DNA of 64,000 bases from positions 52,938 to 116,937 of the forward strand of contig JAZOUD010000133.1 of NCBI GenBank assembly GCA_045658005.1, in the 5' to 3' direction. Position numbers and translations under genes: made by a program. The notes below the pieces were generated by a model. That model searched no databases, was not told the DNA's origin, and saw only the letters and a list, made by a program, of their open reading frames with translations. Shown one piece after another: positions 8,054 through 16,628 of the stretch. This DNA comes from UBA2862 sp045658005 (GTDB lineage: Bacteria > Bacillota > Clostridia > Christensenellales > Aristaeellaceae). Position 1 is the first letter of the stretch. Every line of letters begins with the position of its first letter.

Positions 8054-9244
8054 ATGAAAACGCAAATTGCGGCCATTGAATTCGGAACGTCCAAGATCGT
8101 GACGGTGATCGCGCAGAACGGCGGCATGGACCGGCTGGACATCATCGGCTCGGGCACCGTGCCCTACGACGGCTATTCCGACGGCGACTGGAACACGCCG
8201 GGCCAAATGATACAGCGCGTGCGCGATTCCATCGCGGCGGCAGAGCTGGAAGCCAATTCCAAGATCAAGGAGATCTATGTTGGCGTGCCCGGAGAATACA
8301 TCCACGTGCGCTCCTGCGAGACCGAGGTGGAGCTGCCCGACGGGGTGGTGGACGAAGCGGCGATCAACGCCGTGCAGGACGCCGCGGCGGACATGCTGCA
8401 CATCGGCGAGGAGGGCGGCCTGGTGATGCACAGAACGCCTTCCTGGTTCATCGTGGACGACGGCAAGAAGACCATGATGCCCGGCGGGCGCGGCAGCCGG
8501 CTGCGGGCAAGGACCACCTTCATCGTGGCCGACCCCCAGTTCATCGACGACGTCTCGGAGATGATCGGGCGGCAGAACATCACCATACTGGGCTTCCTGT
8601 CCTGCACGCTGGGCGAGAGCCTGCTGGTGCTGTCTCTGGAAGACCGCGACCGCGTGGCTGTGCTGATGGACGTGGGTTACCTGAACACCGAAATCAGCGT
8701 GGTGGAGGGCGACGCCATCATCTACCATGCCATACTGCCCCGGGGCGGCGGACACATCACCGCCGATCTGGCCATGAAGCTGCGCATACCGATGCGCGCA
8801 GCGGAGCAAATTAAGAGGGGCTTCGTGTTCAACCCCGACGAGTTCGACGCCAATTCCTTCTCCGAGGTCTTCGACGACAATGGCCGTCGGATGACCTTCC
8901 CGAGGGATCAGGTGGGCAAGATCGTCGAGGAGAGCTTCCAGGAGCTGGCGGACATGATCGACATGACCGTGCGCAACGACGTGGAACCGCTGCTGGGCAA
9001 GCGCTCGCAGGTGTTCCTCACCGGCGGCGGCATCGCGCTGATGCGCGGGGCCAGGGAGGCCCTCGCGGCAAAGATCAACCGTCCGATCAAGGTCTCCGCC
9101 GCGAAATCATCGAAATTGAACAGCCCGGTATTCTCGGCGTCCCTGGGCCTGGCCGACCTGGTATTTGATTCCATTGAGAACCAGGGCGGACAGGACGAGC
9201 GCCTGTCAAGCCGCCTGAAGAACCTCTTCGGCGGCCGGGGCTGA
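8054..9244 (+). CDS. ftsA: Cell division protein FtsA
   Basis: This 396-residue actin-like ATPase tethers FtsZ to the membrane at mid-cell. The first phosphate loop AAIEFGTSKIV, the 1C/SHS2 insertion (about 85-165), the second phosphate loop region VLMDVGYLNTEIS and the adenosine motif FLTGGGIALM all match FtsA. The extreme C terminus SRLKNLFGG is short, amphipathic and basic, fitting the membrane-targeting helix. The ribosome site is weak (GGGTGGG, rather distant). ftsZ follows after 47 bases, and no ftsQ or mur genes are adjacent, so this is a two-gene division unit separate from a dcw cluster. Confidence 0.9.
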   Translation: MKTQIAAIEFGTSKIVTVIAQNGGMDRLDIIGSGTVPYDGYSDGDWNTPGQMIQRVRDSIAAAELEANSKIKEIYVGVPGEYIHVRSCETEVELPDGVVDEAAINAVQDAAADMLHIGEEGGLVMHRTPSWFIVDDGKKTMMPGGRGSRLRARTTFIVADPQFIDDVSEMIGRQNITILGFLSCTLGESLLVLSLEDRDRVAVLMDVGYLNTEISVVEGDAIIYHAILPRGGGHITADLAMKLRIPMRAAEQIKRGFVFNPDEFDANSFSEVFDDNGRRMTFPRDQVGKIVEESFQELADMIDMTVRNDVEPLLGKRSQVFLTGGGIALMRGAREALAAKINRPIKVSAAKSSKLNSPVFSASLGLADLVFDSIENQGGQDERLSSRLKNLFGGRG

Positions 9245-9291
9245 TGGCATATACAGAATCTGACAAACTATACTGACGAGGGGGATGCCTT

Positions 9292-10593
9292 GTGTTGGAA
9301 TTTGAAATGGAAGACAGGAACGTCAACAATGAGGAAGAGAACACCAACTTTGCGGCCATAAAGGTCATCGGCGTCGGCGGCGCGGGCACAAACGCGGTCA
9401 ACCGCATGGTGGATTCCGGCCTTCGCGGCGTGGATTTCATCGCGGTGAATACCGACAAGCAGGCGCTGGCCATGTCCAAGGCGCCCATCCAGATCCAGAT
9501 CGGCGACAAGCTGACCAAGGGCCTGGGCGCAGGCGCGAACCCCGAGGTGGGCCAGAAGGCCGCCGAGGAGAGCCGCGAAGACATCGCCAACACCATCAAG
9601 GGCTCCGACCTCGTATTCGTCACCTGCGGCATGGGCGGCGGCACTGGCACGGGGGCGGCCCCGATCATCGCCGAGACCGCCCGCGAGATGGGCATACTGA
9701 CCATCGGTGTGGTCTCCAAGCCCTTCCTGTTCGAGGGTCGCCAGCGCATGAAGAACGCGGAAGCGGGCATCGAGAAGCTGAAGGCCAACGTGGACACTCT
9801 GGTGGTGGTTCCCAATGACCGGCTGCTGTCCGTGGTCACCAAGGGCACCACGATGACCGACGCCTTCAAGATCGCCGACGACACGCTGCGCCAGGGCATC
9901 CAGGGCATTTCCGACCTGATCGCCGTGCCCTCGCTGATTAACCTCGACTTTGCCGACGTGCGCACGGTCATGCAATCCCGCGGCCTGGCCCACATGGGCA
10001 TCGGCATCGGCAAGGGCGAGAACCGCATGGTGGAGGCTGCCAAGCAGGCCATATCCAGCCCGATGCTGGAGACCTCCATCGACGGCGCGCGCGCGGTGCT
10101 GATCAACATCACCGGCGGCCCCGACACCTCCATCATCGACATCAACGAGGCAGCCCAGCTGATCACCGCCGCCGCCGATCCCGAAGCCAACATCATCTTC
10201 GGTGCGGGCATCGACGAGAACATGGACGACGAGGTCAAGATCACCGTCATCGCCACCGGCTTCGAAAAGCCCAGCTTCACCGAGCCCCTGAAGAGCGCCA
10301 TCGGCAGCGAAAGCCGCGAGCCCCTGGAGGATGAGCCGGAGCGCGCCCCCAGGGCCTCCCGCTATGAGGAGGAGCAGGTCTCCCCCATCTTCGAGCGCCG
10401 CGCCCGCACCGAGCGCGAGCGCCAGCCCCGCCAGGCCGCCGATACCGGCTATGAGCAGCGGGAGCAGCGCCGCGCGGAGCGCCAGCAGACCCGCCGCCCC
10501 CGCGTCTACCAGGACGAGGGCCAGGAGCAGCCCCGCAACCAGACCCGCCGCGGCTTCACCCCGGACGTCCCCAGCTTCATGAAGAAGAAGTGA
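9292..10593 (+). CDS. ftsZ: Cell division protein FtsZ
   Basis: This 433-residue tubulin-like GTPase forms the cytokinetic ring. The tubulin signature GGGTGTG is at 115-121, preceded by the glycine-rich IGVGGAGTNAVNRM, and the T7 loop NLDFADVRTVM supplies the catalytic Asp. After residue about 335 comes a long Arg/Glu/Gln-rich intrinsically disordered linker, then the C-terminal peptide PDVPSFMKK that binds FtsA and other partners. GTG at 9292 is chosen because it gives the family-typical N terminus MLEFE and sits behind GAGGGGG. Confidence 0.95.
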   Translation: MLEFEMEDRNVNNEEENTNFAAIKVIGVGGAGTNAVNRMVDSGLRGVDFIAVNTDKQALAMSKAPIQIQIGDKLTKGLGAGANPEVGQKAAEESREDIANTIKGSDLVFVTCGMGGGTGTGAAPIIAETAREMGILTIGVVSKPFLFEGRQRMKNAEAGIEKLKANVDTLVVVPNDRLLSVVTKGTTMTDAFKIADDTLRQGIQGISDLIAVPSLINLDFADVRTVMQSRGLAHMGIGIGKGENRMVEAAKQAISSPMLETSIDGARAVLINITGGPDTSIIDINEAAQLITAAADPEANIIFGAGIDENMDDEVKITVIATGFEKPSFTEPLKSAIGSESREPLEDEPERAPRASRYEEEQVSPIFERRARTERERQPRQAADTGYEQREQRRAERQQTRRPRVYQDEGQEQPRNQTRRGFTPDVPSFMKKK

Positions 10594-10690
10594 GGAACAC
10601 ACGGATTCCCATGGCCGCCCTGCCACATGGCAGGGGGGGCATGCTATGTGAAGTGAGGAAAAAAAGAAATCCGTAAGGATTCCTCCCTTC

Positions 10691-10740
10691 CCTAACCCCT
10701 AAAACCTAACCCCTAAAACCTAACCCCTAACCCCTAAAAA
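10691..10740. repeat. Telomere-like CCTAACCCCTAAAA tandem repeat
   Basis: Two exact 14-base units (10691-10704, 10705-10718) are followed by a 12-base copy (10719-10730) and a 10-base remnant. The minus strand carries four GGGG tracts separated by TTA-type loops and could form a G-quadruplex. The array lies between the convergent ftsZ and dus genes, right beside a bidirectional terminator. The rest of the 10593-10765 gap holds a small hairpin (10618-10635). Confidence 0.85.
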
Positions 10741-10742
10741 TC

Positions 10743-10767
10743 TGATTTGTCGCGCTGCGACAAATCA
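10743..10767. terminator. Bidirectional terminator between ftsZ and dus
   Basis: A perfect 11-bp stem with a 3-base loop is followed by T6 on the plus strand and T5 on the minus strand. It overlaps the dus stop codon (10765-10767), so dus translation ends inside the hairpin. Confidence 0.85.
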
Positions 10768-11730
10768 TATTTTTTCCCTCAGCGCCTCAAGCACCGCTTC
10801 GGCAGTGGTCAGTTGATTGATGTGCTCGCGGAAGCGGGAGGCGCCCTTCATGCCGTGCACATACCAGGCAATGTGCTTGCGCATCTGCAGCACCGCCAGC
10901 TTTTCGCCGTACAGCTGCGCCTCCAATTGGAAGTGGCGGGCGGCCATGTCCACCCGCTCTTCGGGCGTCGGGGACGGGACTGTCCTTCCCTGCATGGCCG
11001 CAGCGATTTCCCGGAAGATCCAGGGATTGCCTTGGGCGGCGCGCCCGACGATCACGGCGTCGCAGCCCGTCTCCTCCAGCATCCGCAGGGCGTCCGCGCC
11101 GCTGCGCACGTCGCCGTTGCCGAACACGGGCACCGACACCGCCCGCTTCACATCCCGTATGATCCGCCAGTCCGCTTTGCCCGCGTATTGCTGGTCCCGG
11201 GTGCGGGCATGGACGGCCACGGCCCGGGCGCCGTTGTCCTCGCAGATTCTGGCGACCTCCGGGGCGTTGATGCTGCCGCTGTCCCACCCCGCGCGGATCT
11301 TCACCGTCACAGGAAGGGGCGTCGCCTCCGCCAGCGCCCGCACCACTGCGCCAATTCGAACGGGATCGCGCATCATGGCGCTGCCCTCTCCGTTTCCGGT
11401 GATCTTTGGGGCCGGGCAGCCAAAGTTCAGGTCAAAGAACTGAAAGCCCACGTTCTCCAGCCTTCGCGCCGCCTCGGCAATATACGCCGGGTCGCTGCCA
11501 AAGAGCTGAAGGCCTGCCGGTCCCTCGCCGGGCAGGCGGGCGAGGATGTCCTGCGCGTTGCGGTTTTTGCCCCCGGAGAACACCCAGCCCTTCGCCGACA
11601 GCATCTCGCTCACCGCCCAGGCCGCGCCCTGTTCGTGGCACAGCAGCCGCATGGCCGCGTCCGTCACCCCCGCCATCGGCGCGAGCCCCGCGCCGCGGTT
11701 CTTCAATAAATCAGTAATTTGAAATGACAT
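10765..11730 (-). CDS. dus: tRNA-dihydrouridine synthase
   Basis: This 321-residue FMN enzyme reduces specific uridines in tRNA to dihydrouridine. The FMN-binding start LAPMAGVTD, the active-site motif LNFGCPAPK with catalytic Cys105, a VTVKIRAGW strand and the C-terminal phosphate-binding IVGRAAQGNPWIF are all present; the sequence is closest in style to the DusB group. The ATG at 11730 follows AAGGAGC by about nine bases; an upstream in-frame Met would lack a ribosome site and run into the promoter. It is a single-gene unit convergent with ftsZ. Confidence 0.88.
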   Translation of the reverse strand: MSFQITDLLKNRGAGLAPMAGVTDAAMRLLCHEQGAAWAVSEMLSAKGWVFSGGKNRNAQDILARLPGEGPAGLQLFGSDPAYIAEAARRLENVGFQFFDLNFGCPAPKITGNGEGSAMMRDPVRIGAVVRALAEATPLPVTVKIRAGWDSGSINAPEVARICEDNGARAVAVHARTRDQQYAGKADWRIIRDVKRAVSVPVFGNGDVRSGADALRMLEETGCDAVIVGRAAQGNPWIFREIAAAMQGRTVPSPTPEERVDMAARHFQLEAQLYGEKLAVLQMRKHIAWYVHGMKGASRFREHINQLTTAEAVLEALREKI

Positions 11731-11763
11731 TCCAAAGCTCCTTCTGTAAATTCGCACATCTGA

Positions 11764-11793
11764 ATTATAGCAATCTTCATCCCCTTCTGTCAA
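11764..11793 (-). promoter_or_regulatory. Promoter of dus
   Basis: On the minus strand TTGACA (11793-11788) and TATAAT (11769-11764) are spaced 18 bases, with TGC directly before the -10 making it an extended element. The start codon lies about 35 bases downstream. Confidence 0.8.
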
Positions 11794-11948
11794 ACAGGGG
11801 CTCAATTTGGGCAAATCATCATATTCCCTTGCATTTCCAGTGTATAATCGTGTATAATATTATAGGGCTTATTTATGCATGGATGAAGCGCCCGTCCGCT
11901 GCATAGGGTAACCTGGAACCCCATTACCCATTGCGGAGGGATGCGAGC

Positions 11949-12296
11949 ATGAAAAAACCGGGTTTTTCCCGGCGCGTGAGGGACGCTGAGCGCGTTTCCC
12001 GAAGGCCGCGGCGGGGGCGCGGATATCCCCCTGCCCTGGAATGGACAGAGGACATGACGGGGCGCTGCCCGAGGATCACCGCCGTGGGCGGTCACAGCGT
12101 GCTGGTGGAAAACCACACCGGCATCGCGATGTTTACCGACACCCGCATCGTGCTGAACAGCCGGGCGGGCGCCGTCTGCGCGATGGGCAGCGGCCTTTCG
12201 CTCAGCTGCGCCAGGGCAGGCGCGGTGATCATCCGGGGCGACATCCGCCGCCTTGAGCTGCCCTGCCGGGGAGGTGACGTGCCCGATGAGGGGTGA
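11949..12296 (+). CDS. yqfC: YqfC/YabP-family sporulation protein
   Basis: This 115-residue protein has a basic N-terminal tail and then the compact beta-rich YabP/YqfC domain (PRITAVGGHSVLVENHTGI, then a glycine-rich second half). In Bacillus the homologue belongs to the mother-cell sporulation regulon and its gene precedes yqfD, as here. The ATG at 11949 follows GGAGGG by eight bases. It overlaps yqfD by 11 bases. The upstream gap (11730-11949) contains AT-rich candidate -10 sequences around 11840-11860 that I cannot assign to a sigma factor. Confidence 0.78.
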   Translation: MKKPGFSRRVRDAERVSRRPRRGRGYPPALEWTEDMTGRCPRITAVGGHSVLVENHTGIAMFTDTRIVLNSRAGAVCAMGSGLSLSCARAGAVIIRGDIRRLELPCRGGDVPDEG

Positions 12297-13458
12297 AGTC
12301 ACCGTCCGGGTCCGCTGCCTGATGCCCGAAAAGCTGATCGACCGGGCCATGGCCAAGGGTGCGCGCTTCGCCGACGTGCAGCTGGCCGAAGACAGCGCCC
12401 TCGTCGTCCGCTGCGACGCTCAGTCCGCGCGGCTGCTGCTTGACCTGTGCCGGCGCTTCAACCTGGAGGCGCGCGTCATCCGCCTTCTGGGCTTCAGCGC
12501 CCTTCGCCGCTTTGTCCGCCGGAGGGCCACGTTGGTCGCCGGGATCGCCTGCGCGGTGGCGCTGAGCGCATTGTTCCTGAGCCGGCTCTGGATCGTGGAT
12601 ATCGCCTTCACCGGCGAGCTTGCCGCATCGGGCGATCCCGCCGCGCTGTCCAGGTCGCTGGCCGCGCTGGGCGTGCGGCCCGGGATCGGTCGAAGCATCG
12701 ACACCGGCCTGCTCGCCCAGCGCCTGCTCGCCCGGTCAGAAAGCTACAGCTATGCGAGCGCCCGGCTCCAGGGCGTGCGCCTGCTGGTGGAGGCCGCGCC
12801 GGAGGTCCCCGCCCCGGCCCTGTACGACGTGAATGCCGCGCGGGACCTCGTCTGCGCCCGGGAGGGCATCGTCGTCAGCGTCGTGGTGCGCTCGGGCACA
12901 GCTTGCGTCAGGCCCGGGGACGCCGTGCGCCGGGGCCAGGTGCTGATCCGGGGCGAGGAGCAGGCCACGAAGGAAGCAACGCGCCCCATCGGCGCGCTGG
13001 GTGAGGTGATCGTGCGCAGCTGGTTCTCCGGCGAGGCCCGGTTGCCGCTGACCCAGACCGACACCGTCGATACCGGTCGGCGCTCCACCGGCGCAAAGCT
13101 CACCCTGATGGGCATGGAATGGCCCATCGCCCGGGCCGTGACCTATCCGTCACAGCGCACTGAACTGGCGTACCTGCCCATCGGGGGATTGTATGTGCCG
13201 CTGGAAATCCAGCGCTTCACGAACGTGGAGATCCTGCGGCAGGAATCGGAGATTCCCCGGGAGACCCTACAGGCGCGGGCAAGGACGCTGTCCCTGGCGA
13301 GCGCCCGGGCAGCGCTGGTCCGGGAGGGTCCGAAGACATACACCCCCGGCGACAGCTGGGTGGATTATGAAATGATCGACGGCATCCTCGTCGCGAGGGC
13401 CGTCATTGAGATACAGTCCGACGCCGCAATAACGCGGGAGGCATTACAGGGAGGCTAA
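12286..13458 (+). CDS. yqfD: Sporulation membrane protein YqfD
   Basis: This 390-residue protein matches YqfD, a mother-cell sporulation protein. A cytoplasmic N-terminal domain of about 75 residues is followed by one strong membrane helix (about 85-105, LVAGIACAVALSALFLSRL) and a large extracytoplasmic domain ending near EIQSDAAIT. The ATG at 12286 lies behind GGGGAGGTG and inside the end of yqfC, indicating coupling. It heads the conserved block yqfD-phoH-pgpH-ybeY. Arg and Ala content is high even for this genome. Confidence 0.85.
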   Translation: MRGEVTVRVRCLMPEKLIDRAMAKGARFADVQLAEDSALVVRCDAQSARLLLDLCRRFNLEARVIRLLGFSALRRFVRRRATLVAGIACAVALSALFLSRLWIVDIAFTGELAASGDPAALSRSLAALGVRPGIGRSIDTGLLAQRLLARSESYSYASARLQGVRLLVEAAPEVPAPALYDVNAARDLVCAREGIVVSVVVRSGTACVRPGDAVRRGQVLIRGEEQATKEATRPIGALGEVIVRSWFSGEARLPLTQTDTVDTGRRSTGAKLTLMGMEWPIARAVTYPSQRTELAYLPIGGLYVPLEIQRFTNVEILRQESEIPRETLQARARTLSLASARAALVREGPKTYTPGDSWVDYEMIDGILVARAVIEIQSDAAITREALQGG

Positions 13459-13463
13459 ACACT

Positions 13464-14474
13464 TTGGAAAACATCGAACAGTCCCACACCGAGCACATGA
13501 GCGTGGAATCGCCGGAGCAGTTCATCGGCATGTTCGGCATCCGCGAGGAGAACATTCCCCTCTTCCGCGAGGAGCTGGGGGTTGAAATCTACGCCCACGG
13601 CAGCGAGATCACGCTGTCCGGCGACCCCGACAAGGTGGCGCTGGCCAGGGAGACCCTGGAGAAGCTGGGTGAGATCGTGCTGCGGGGCGAGACGGTGGAC
13701 CGCACGCGCATACGCTATGCCATCGGCCTGGCCGCCGAGGGCAAGGCCGACCGCATCGGCGAGATCATGCGGGACGTCATCGCCATCACCTACCGGGGAC
13801 GTCAGGTGAAGTGCAAGACACTGGGCCAGAAGCAGTACGTCGAGGCCATCAAGGGCAACACCGCCACCTTCGCCGTGGGGCCCGCCGGAACGGGCAAGAC
13901 CTACCTGGCCATCGCCATGGCCGTGGTGGCCCTGAAAAACAAGGAGATCGAGCGCATCATACTCACACGCCCCGCGGTGGAGGCCGGCGAGAAGCTGGGC
14001 TTCCTACCCGGCGACCTGGCCCAGAAGGTGGACCCCTACCTGCGGCCGCTGTACGACGCGCTGCACGAGATGCTGGGCGTGGACGCCTACCAGCGGCTGC
14101 TGGAGCGCGGCGCGGTGGAGGTGGCGCCGCTGGCCTACATGCGTGGCCGCACCCTCAACGACGCCTTTATCATACTGGACGAGGCCCAGAACACCACCTC
14201 GGAACAGATGAAGATGTTCCTGACCCGCATGGGCATGGGCTCGAAGATGGTCATCACCGGCGACGTCACCCAGATCGACCTGCCCGTGGGCAAGCGCTCG
14301 GGCCTGGTGGAGGCGCTGGAGGTGCTCAAGGACGTGAAAGACATCGGCATCGTGCAGCTGACCCACCGGGACGTGGTGCGCCACGAGCTGGTGCAGGCCA
14401 TCGTCAAGGCCTACGAGAAGCACGCCCAGAAGAGCGAACGCAACGAGCGCCAGAGGCGCGTCTACCGTCCGTAG
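13464..14474 (+). CDS. phoH: PhoH-family ATPase
   Basis: This 336-residue cytoplasmic P-loop protein of the PhoH/PhoL family has an N-terminal KH-like region (to about 110), Walker A GPAGTGKTY (139-147), and Walker B FIILDEAQN. Members are linked to RNA metabolism, and the gene commonly lies next to ybeY, as here. The TTG start at 13464 follows AGGGAGG by about nine bases and leaves only five bases after yqfD. The C terminus is basic. The exact biochemical role of PhoH remains unsettled in general. Confidence 0.88.
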   Translation: MENIEQSHTEHMSVESPEQFIGMFGIREENIPLFREELGVEIYAHGSEITLSGDPDKVALARETLEKLGEIVLRGETVDRTRIRYAIGLAAEGKADRIGEIMRDVIAITYRGRQVKCKTLGQKQYVEAIKGNTATFAVGPAGTGKTYLAIAMAVVALKNKEIERIILTRPAVEAGEKLGFLPGDLAQKVDPYLRPLYDALHEMLGVDAYQRLLERGAVEVAPLAYMRGRTLNDAFIILDEAQNTTSEQMKMFLTRMGMGSKMVITGDVTQIDLPVGKRSGLVEALEVLKDVKDIGIVQLTHRDVVRHELVQAIVKAYEKHAQKSERNERQRRVYRP

Positions 14475-14501
14475 CCTTCAGGCTGTAATCAGGAGGATAC
14501 C

Positions 14502-16628
14502 ATGAACAAGCTCAGCAAGACGGGCATGTCGCGCCTTGGCCCGGTGTTTAAGAACGGGCTGATCATCTTCGCCACGTATCTGTTGCTGGGGGGACTGCTG
14601 GTGATCGGCATCACGCCGGAGCAGCACGACATACACGTCGGGTCGCCGGCGCCGCTGGACATACTCGCCAGCAAGGATGTCATAGACACCGTCGGCACCG
14701 AGGAGCGCCGGGCCGCCGCGGCAGCTGCGGTCGAGCCCAGCTACAAGAGCATCGACTTTTCCGTGGTTGGCAGCGTCTCCTCTGACATGCAGGCGACCTT
14801 TGACGCGCTGTTCGCCCTGCGGGGCAGCGCCTGGCCCGATCCCGACCGGATCACCGAGGACGAGCTGTCCGCGCTGAACGCGTCCCTGTCGGTGAACCTG
14901 AGCCCCGAGGAGTACCGCGCCCTGATGACCTATGACGAGGGCAGTCTGCGCAAGCTGTTCGAGGACGCCATCATCGACGTTCGGGAGACGCTGAATTCCA
15001 CGCTGCTGGAGGGCCAGGAGGCCACTGCGATCAACCGGTTGGCCCGCTCGCTGGCCGGCAACGGCTATTCCGCGGAGCTGGTTTCCATCGCCATGAACGT
15101 GATCCGCGCCTGCATACGGCCCAACATGCTCATCGACGAGGAGACCACCGAGGCCAACCGCCAGAAGGCGCGGGACGACGTGGAAAACGTGACCTGCGTA
15201 AAGGGCGAGGTCATCGTGCGCCGGGGCGAGATCGTGACCCAGGCCCAGTACGCGATGCTGTCGTCCCTGGGCCTGTTGAAGGAGGATTCCCTGGACGTGC
15301 AGCTGATCGGCGGCATCGCGCTGGTCCTGCTGGTGATCATGGGCTGCGTGGGTCTGTACCTGCACCGCTACCTGCGCGAGCGCATGACGCCCCGGACGCT
15401 GCTGCTGCTGGGGCTGATCTCGGTGCTGGTCACCGGTCTGTGCCTGGCCTTCAGTCGGTTCGACGCCTACATGATGCCCATATCCCTGGGACTGATGCTG
15501 GTGGCCGTGCTGTTCGACCAGCGCTCCGCCCTCTATATGAACATCGGCCTGGGCTTCATCGCCTCGCTGCTGACCAACGCCAGCAGCGGCCTGTTCTCGG
15601 TGACGATGTTCTCGGTGCTACTGATGGGCATGGCCTCCGGCCCGATCATACTCTCAGTGCTGGGCCGCCGGGGCCAGCGCCTGACCATGCTGCTGGCCGG
15701 CGCTCTGGTGGGCGTATCCAACTTCCTGTGCACGCTGGCCGTCGGCCTGGTGAACAGCGCAGACCTTGCCAACGTGCTGACCAACGCGCTGTGGGCCATG
15801 AGCAGCGGCATCATCAGCGCCATACTCTGCATCGGCTTGCAGCCGGTGCTGGAGTCCATATTCAACCTGGCCACCAACAGCAAGCTGATCGAGCTGTCCA
15901 ACCCGAACCAGCCGCTGCTGCGCCGCCTGCTGCTGGAGGCCCCCGGGACCTATCACCATGCCATCATCGTGGCCAACCTGGCGGAGGCCGCCGCCAACGC
16001 GGTGGGCGCGAATCCGCTGCTGGCCCGGGTGGGCGCGTATTACCACGACATCGGCAAGCTGAAGCGCCCCAGCTACTTCAAGGAAAACCAGATGGGCGAC
16101 AATCCCCACGACCGCACCGATCCCCGCGTGTCCGTGGCCATCCTCACCGCCCACCCCAGGGACGGCGTCACCATGGCCCAGAAGGCCCACATTCCCGCCC
16201 CGGTGCTGGACATCATCCGCCAGCACCATGGCGACGGCGTCGTGCTGTTTTTCTACGACAAGGCCGTCAAGCTCTATGGCAGCGAGAACGTGGACATCAA
16301 CGCCTTCCGCTATGAAGGTCCCCGCCCCCGCACGAAGGAGGCTGCCTGCGTGATGCTGGCCGACACCATCGAAGCCGCGGCCCGCAGCATCCCGGAGCCC
16401 ACCACGGAGAAGGTGGAGGTGCTGATCCGCAAGCTGGTGCGGGACAAGCTGAACGACGGCCAGCTGGACGAATCCGACCTGACCTTCAACGACCTGGAGA
16501 AGATATGCAGCGCCTTCTCGACGGTGCTCACCGGCGTATTCCACGAGCGCATCGAATACCCGGACGTGGCCATACCGCCGAGGGTGGAGGGGTTGGAAGA
16601 ACAGGAGGCTCAGGCAGATGGCGATTGA
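14502..16628 (+). CDS. pgpH: 7TM-HD cyclic di-AMP phosphodiesterase, PgpH/YqfF family
   Basis: This 708-residue membrane protein has one N-terminal helix (about 18-38), a large extracellular 7TMR-HDED domain (to about 265), a block of membrane helices (about 268-470) and a cytoplasmic HD domain. The HD core is visible as TYHHAIIVANLAE and GAYYHDIGKLKRP, with HHGDG further on, the metal ligands for hydrolysing c-di-AMP to pApA. The architecture matches PgpH, which controls potassium and osmolyte transport and wall homeostasis. It has AGGAGG before the ATG and overlaps the next gene by 11 bases. Confidence 0.92.
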   Translation: MNKLSKTGMSRLGPVFKNGLIIFATYLLLGGLLVIGITPEQHDIHVGSPAPLDILASKDVIDTVGTEERRAAAAAAVEPSYKSIDFSVVGSVSSDMQATFDALFALRGSAWPDPDRITEDELSALNASLSVNLSPEEYRALMTYDEGSLRKLFEDAIIDVRETLNSTLLEGQEATAINRLARSLAGNGYSAELVSIAMNVIRACIRPNMLIDEETTEANRQKARDDVENVTCVKGEVIVRRGEIVTQAQYAMLSSLGLLKEDSLDVQLIGGIALVLLVIMGCVGLYLHRYLRERMTPRTLLLLGLISVLVTGLCLAFSRFDAYMMPISLGLMLVAVLFDQRSALYMNIGLGFIASLLTNASSGLFSVTMFSVLLMGMASGPIILSVLGRRGQRLTMLLAGALVGVSNFLCTLAVGLVNSADLANVLTNALWAMSSGIISAILCIGLQPVLESIFNLATNSKLIELSNPNQPLLRRLLLEAPGTYHHAIIVANLAEAAANAVGANPLLARVGAYYHDIGKLKRPSYFKENQMGDNPHDRTDPRVSVAILTAHPRDGVTMAQKAHIPAPVLDIIRQHHGDGVVLFFYDKAVKLYGSENVDINAFRYEGPRPRTKEAACVMLADTIEAAARSIPEPTTEKVEVLIRKLVRDKLNDGQLDESDLTFNDLEKICSAFSTVLTGVFHERIEYPDVAIPPRVEGLEEQEAQADGD

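Noticed and set aside
11724..11906. A 60-codon rightward frame at the dus promoter
   Set aside because: It overlaps the dus start and promoter and lacks a ribosome site.
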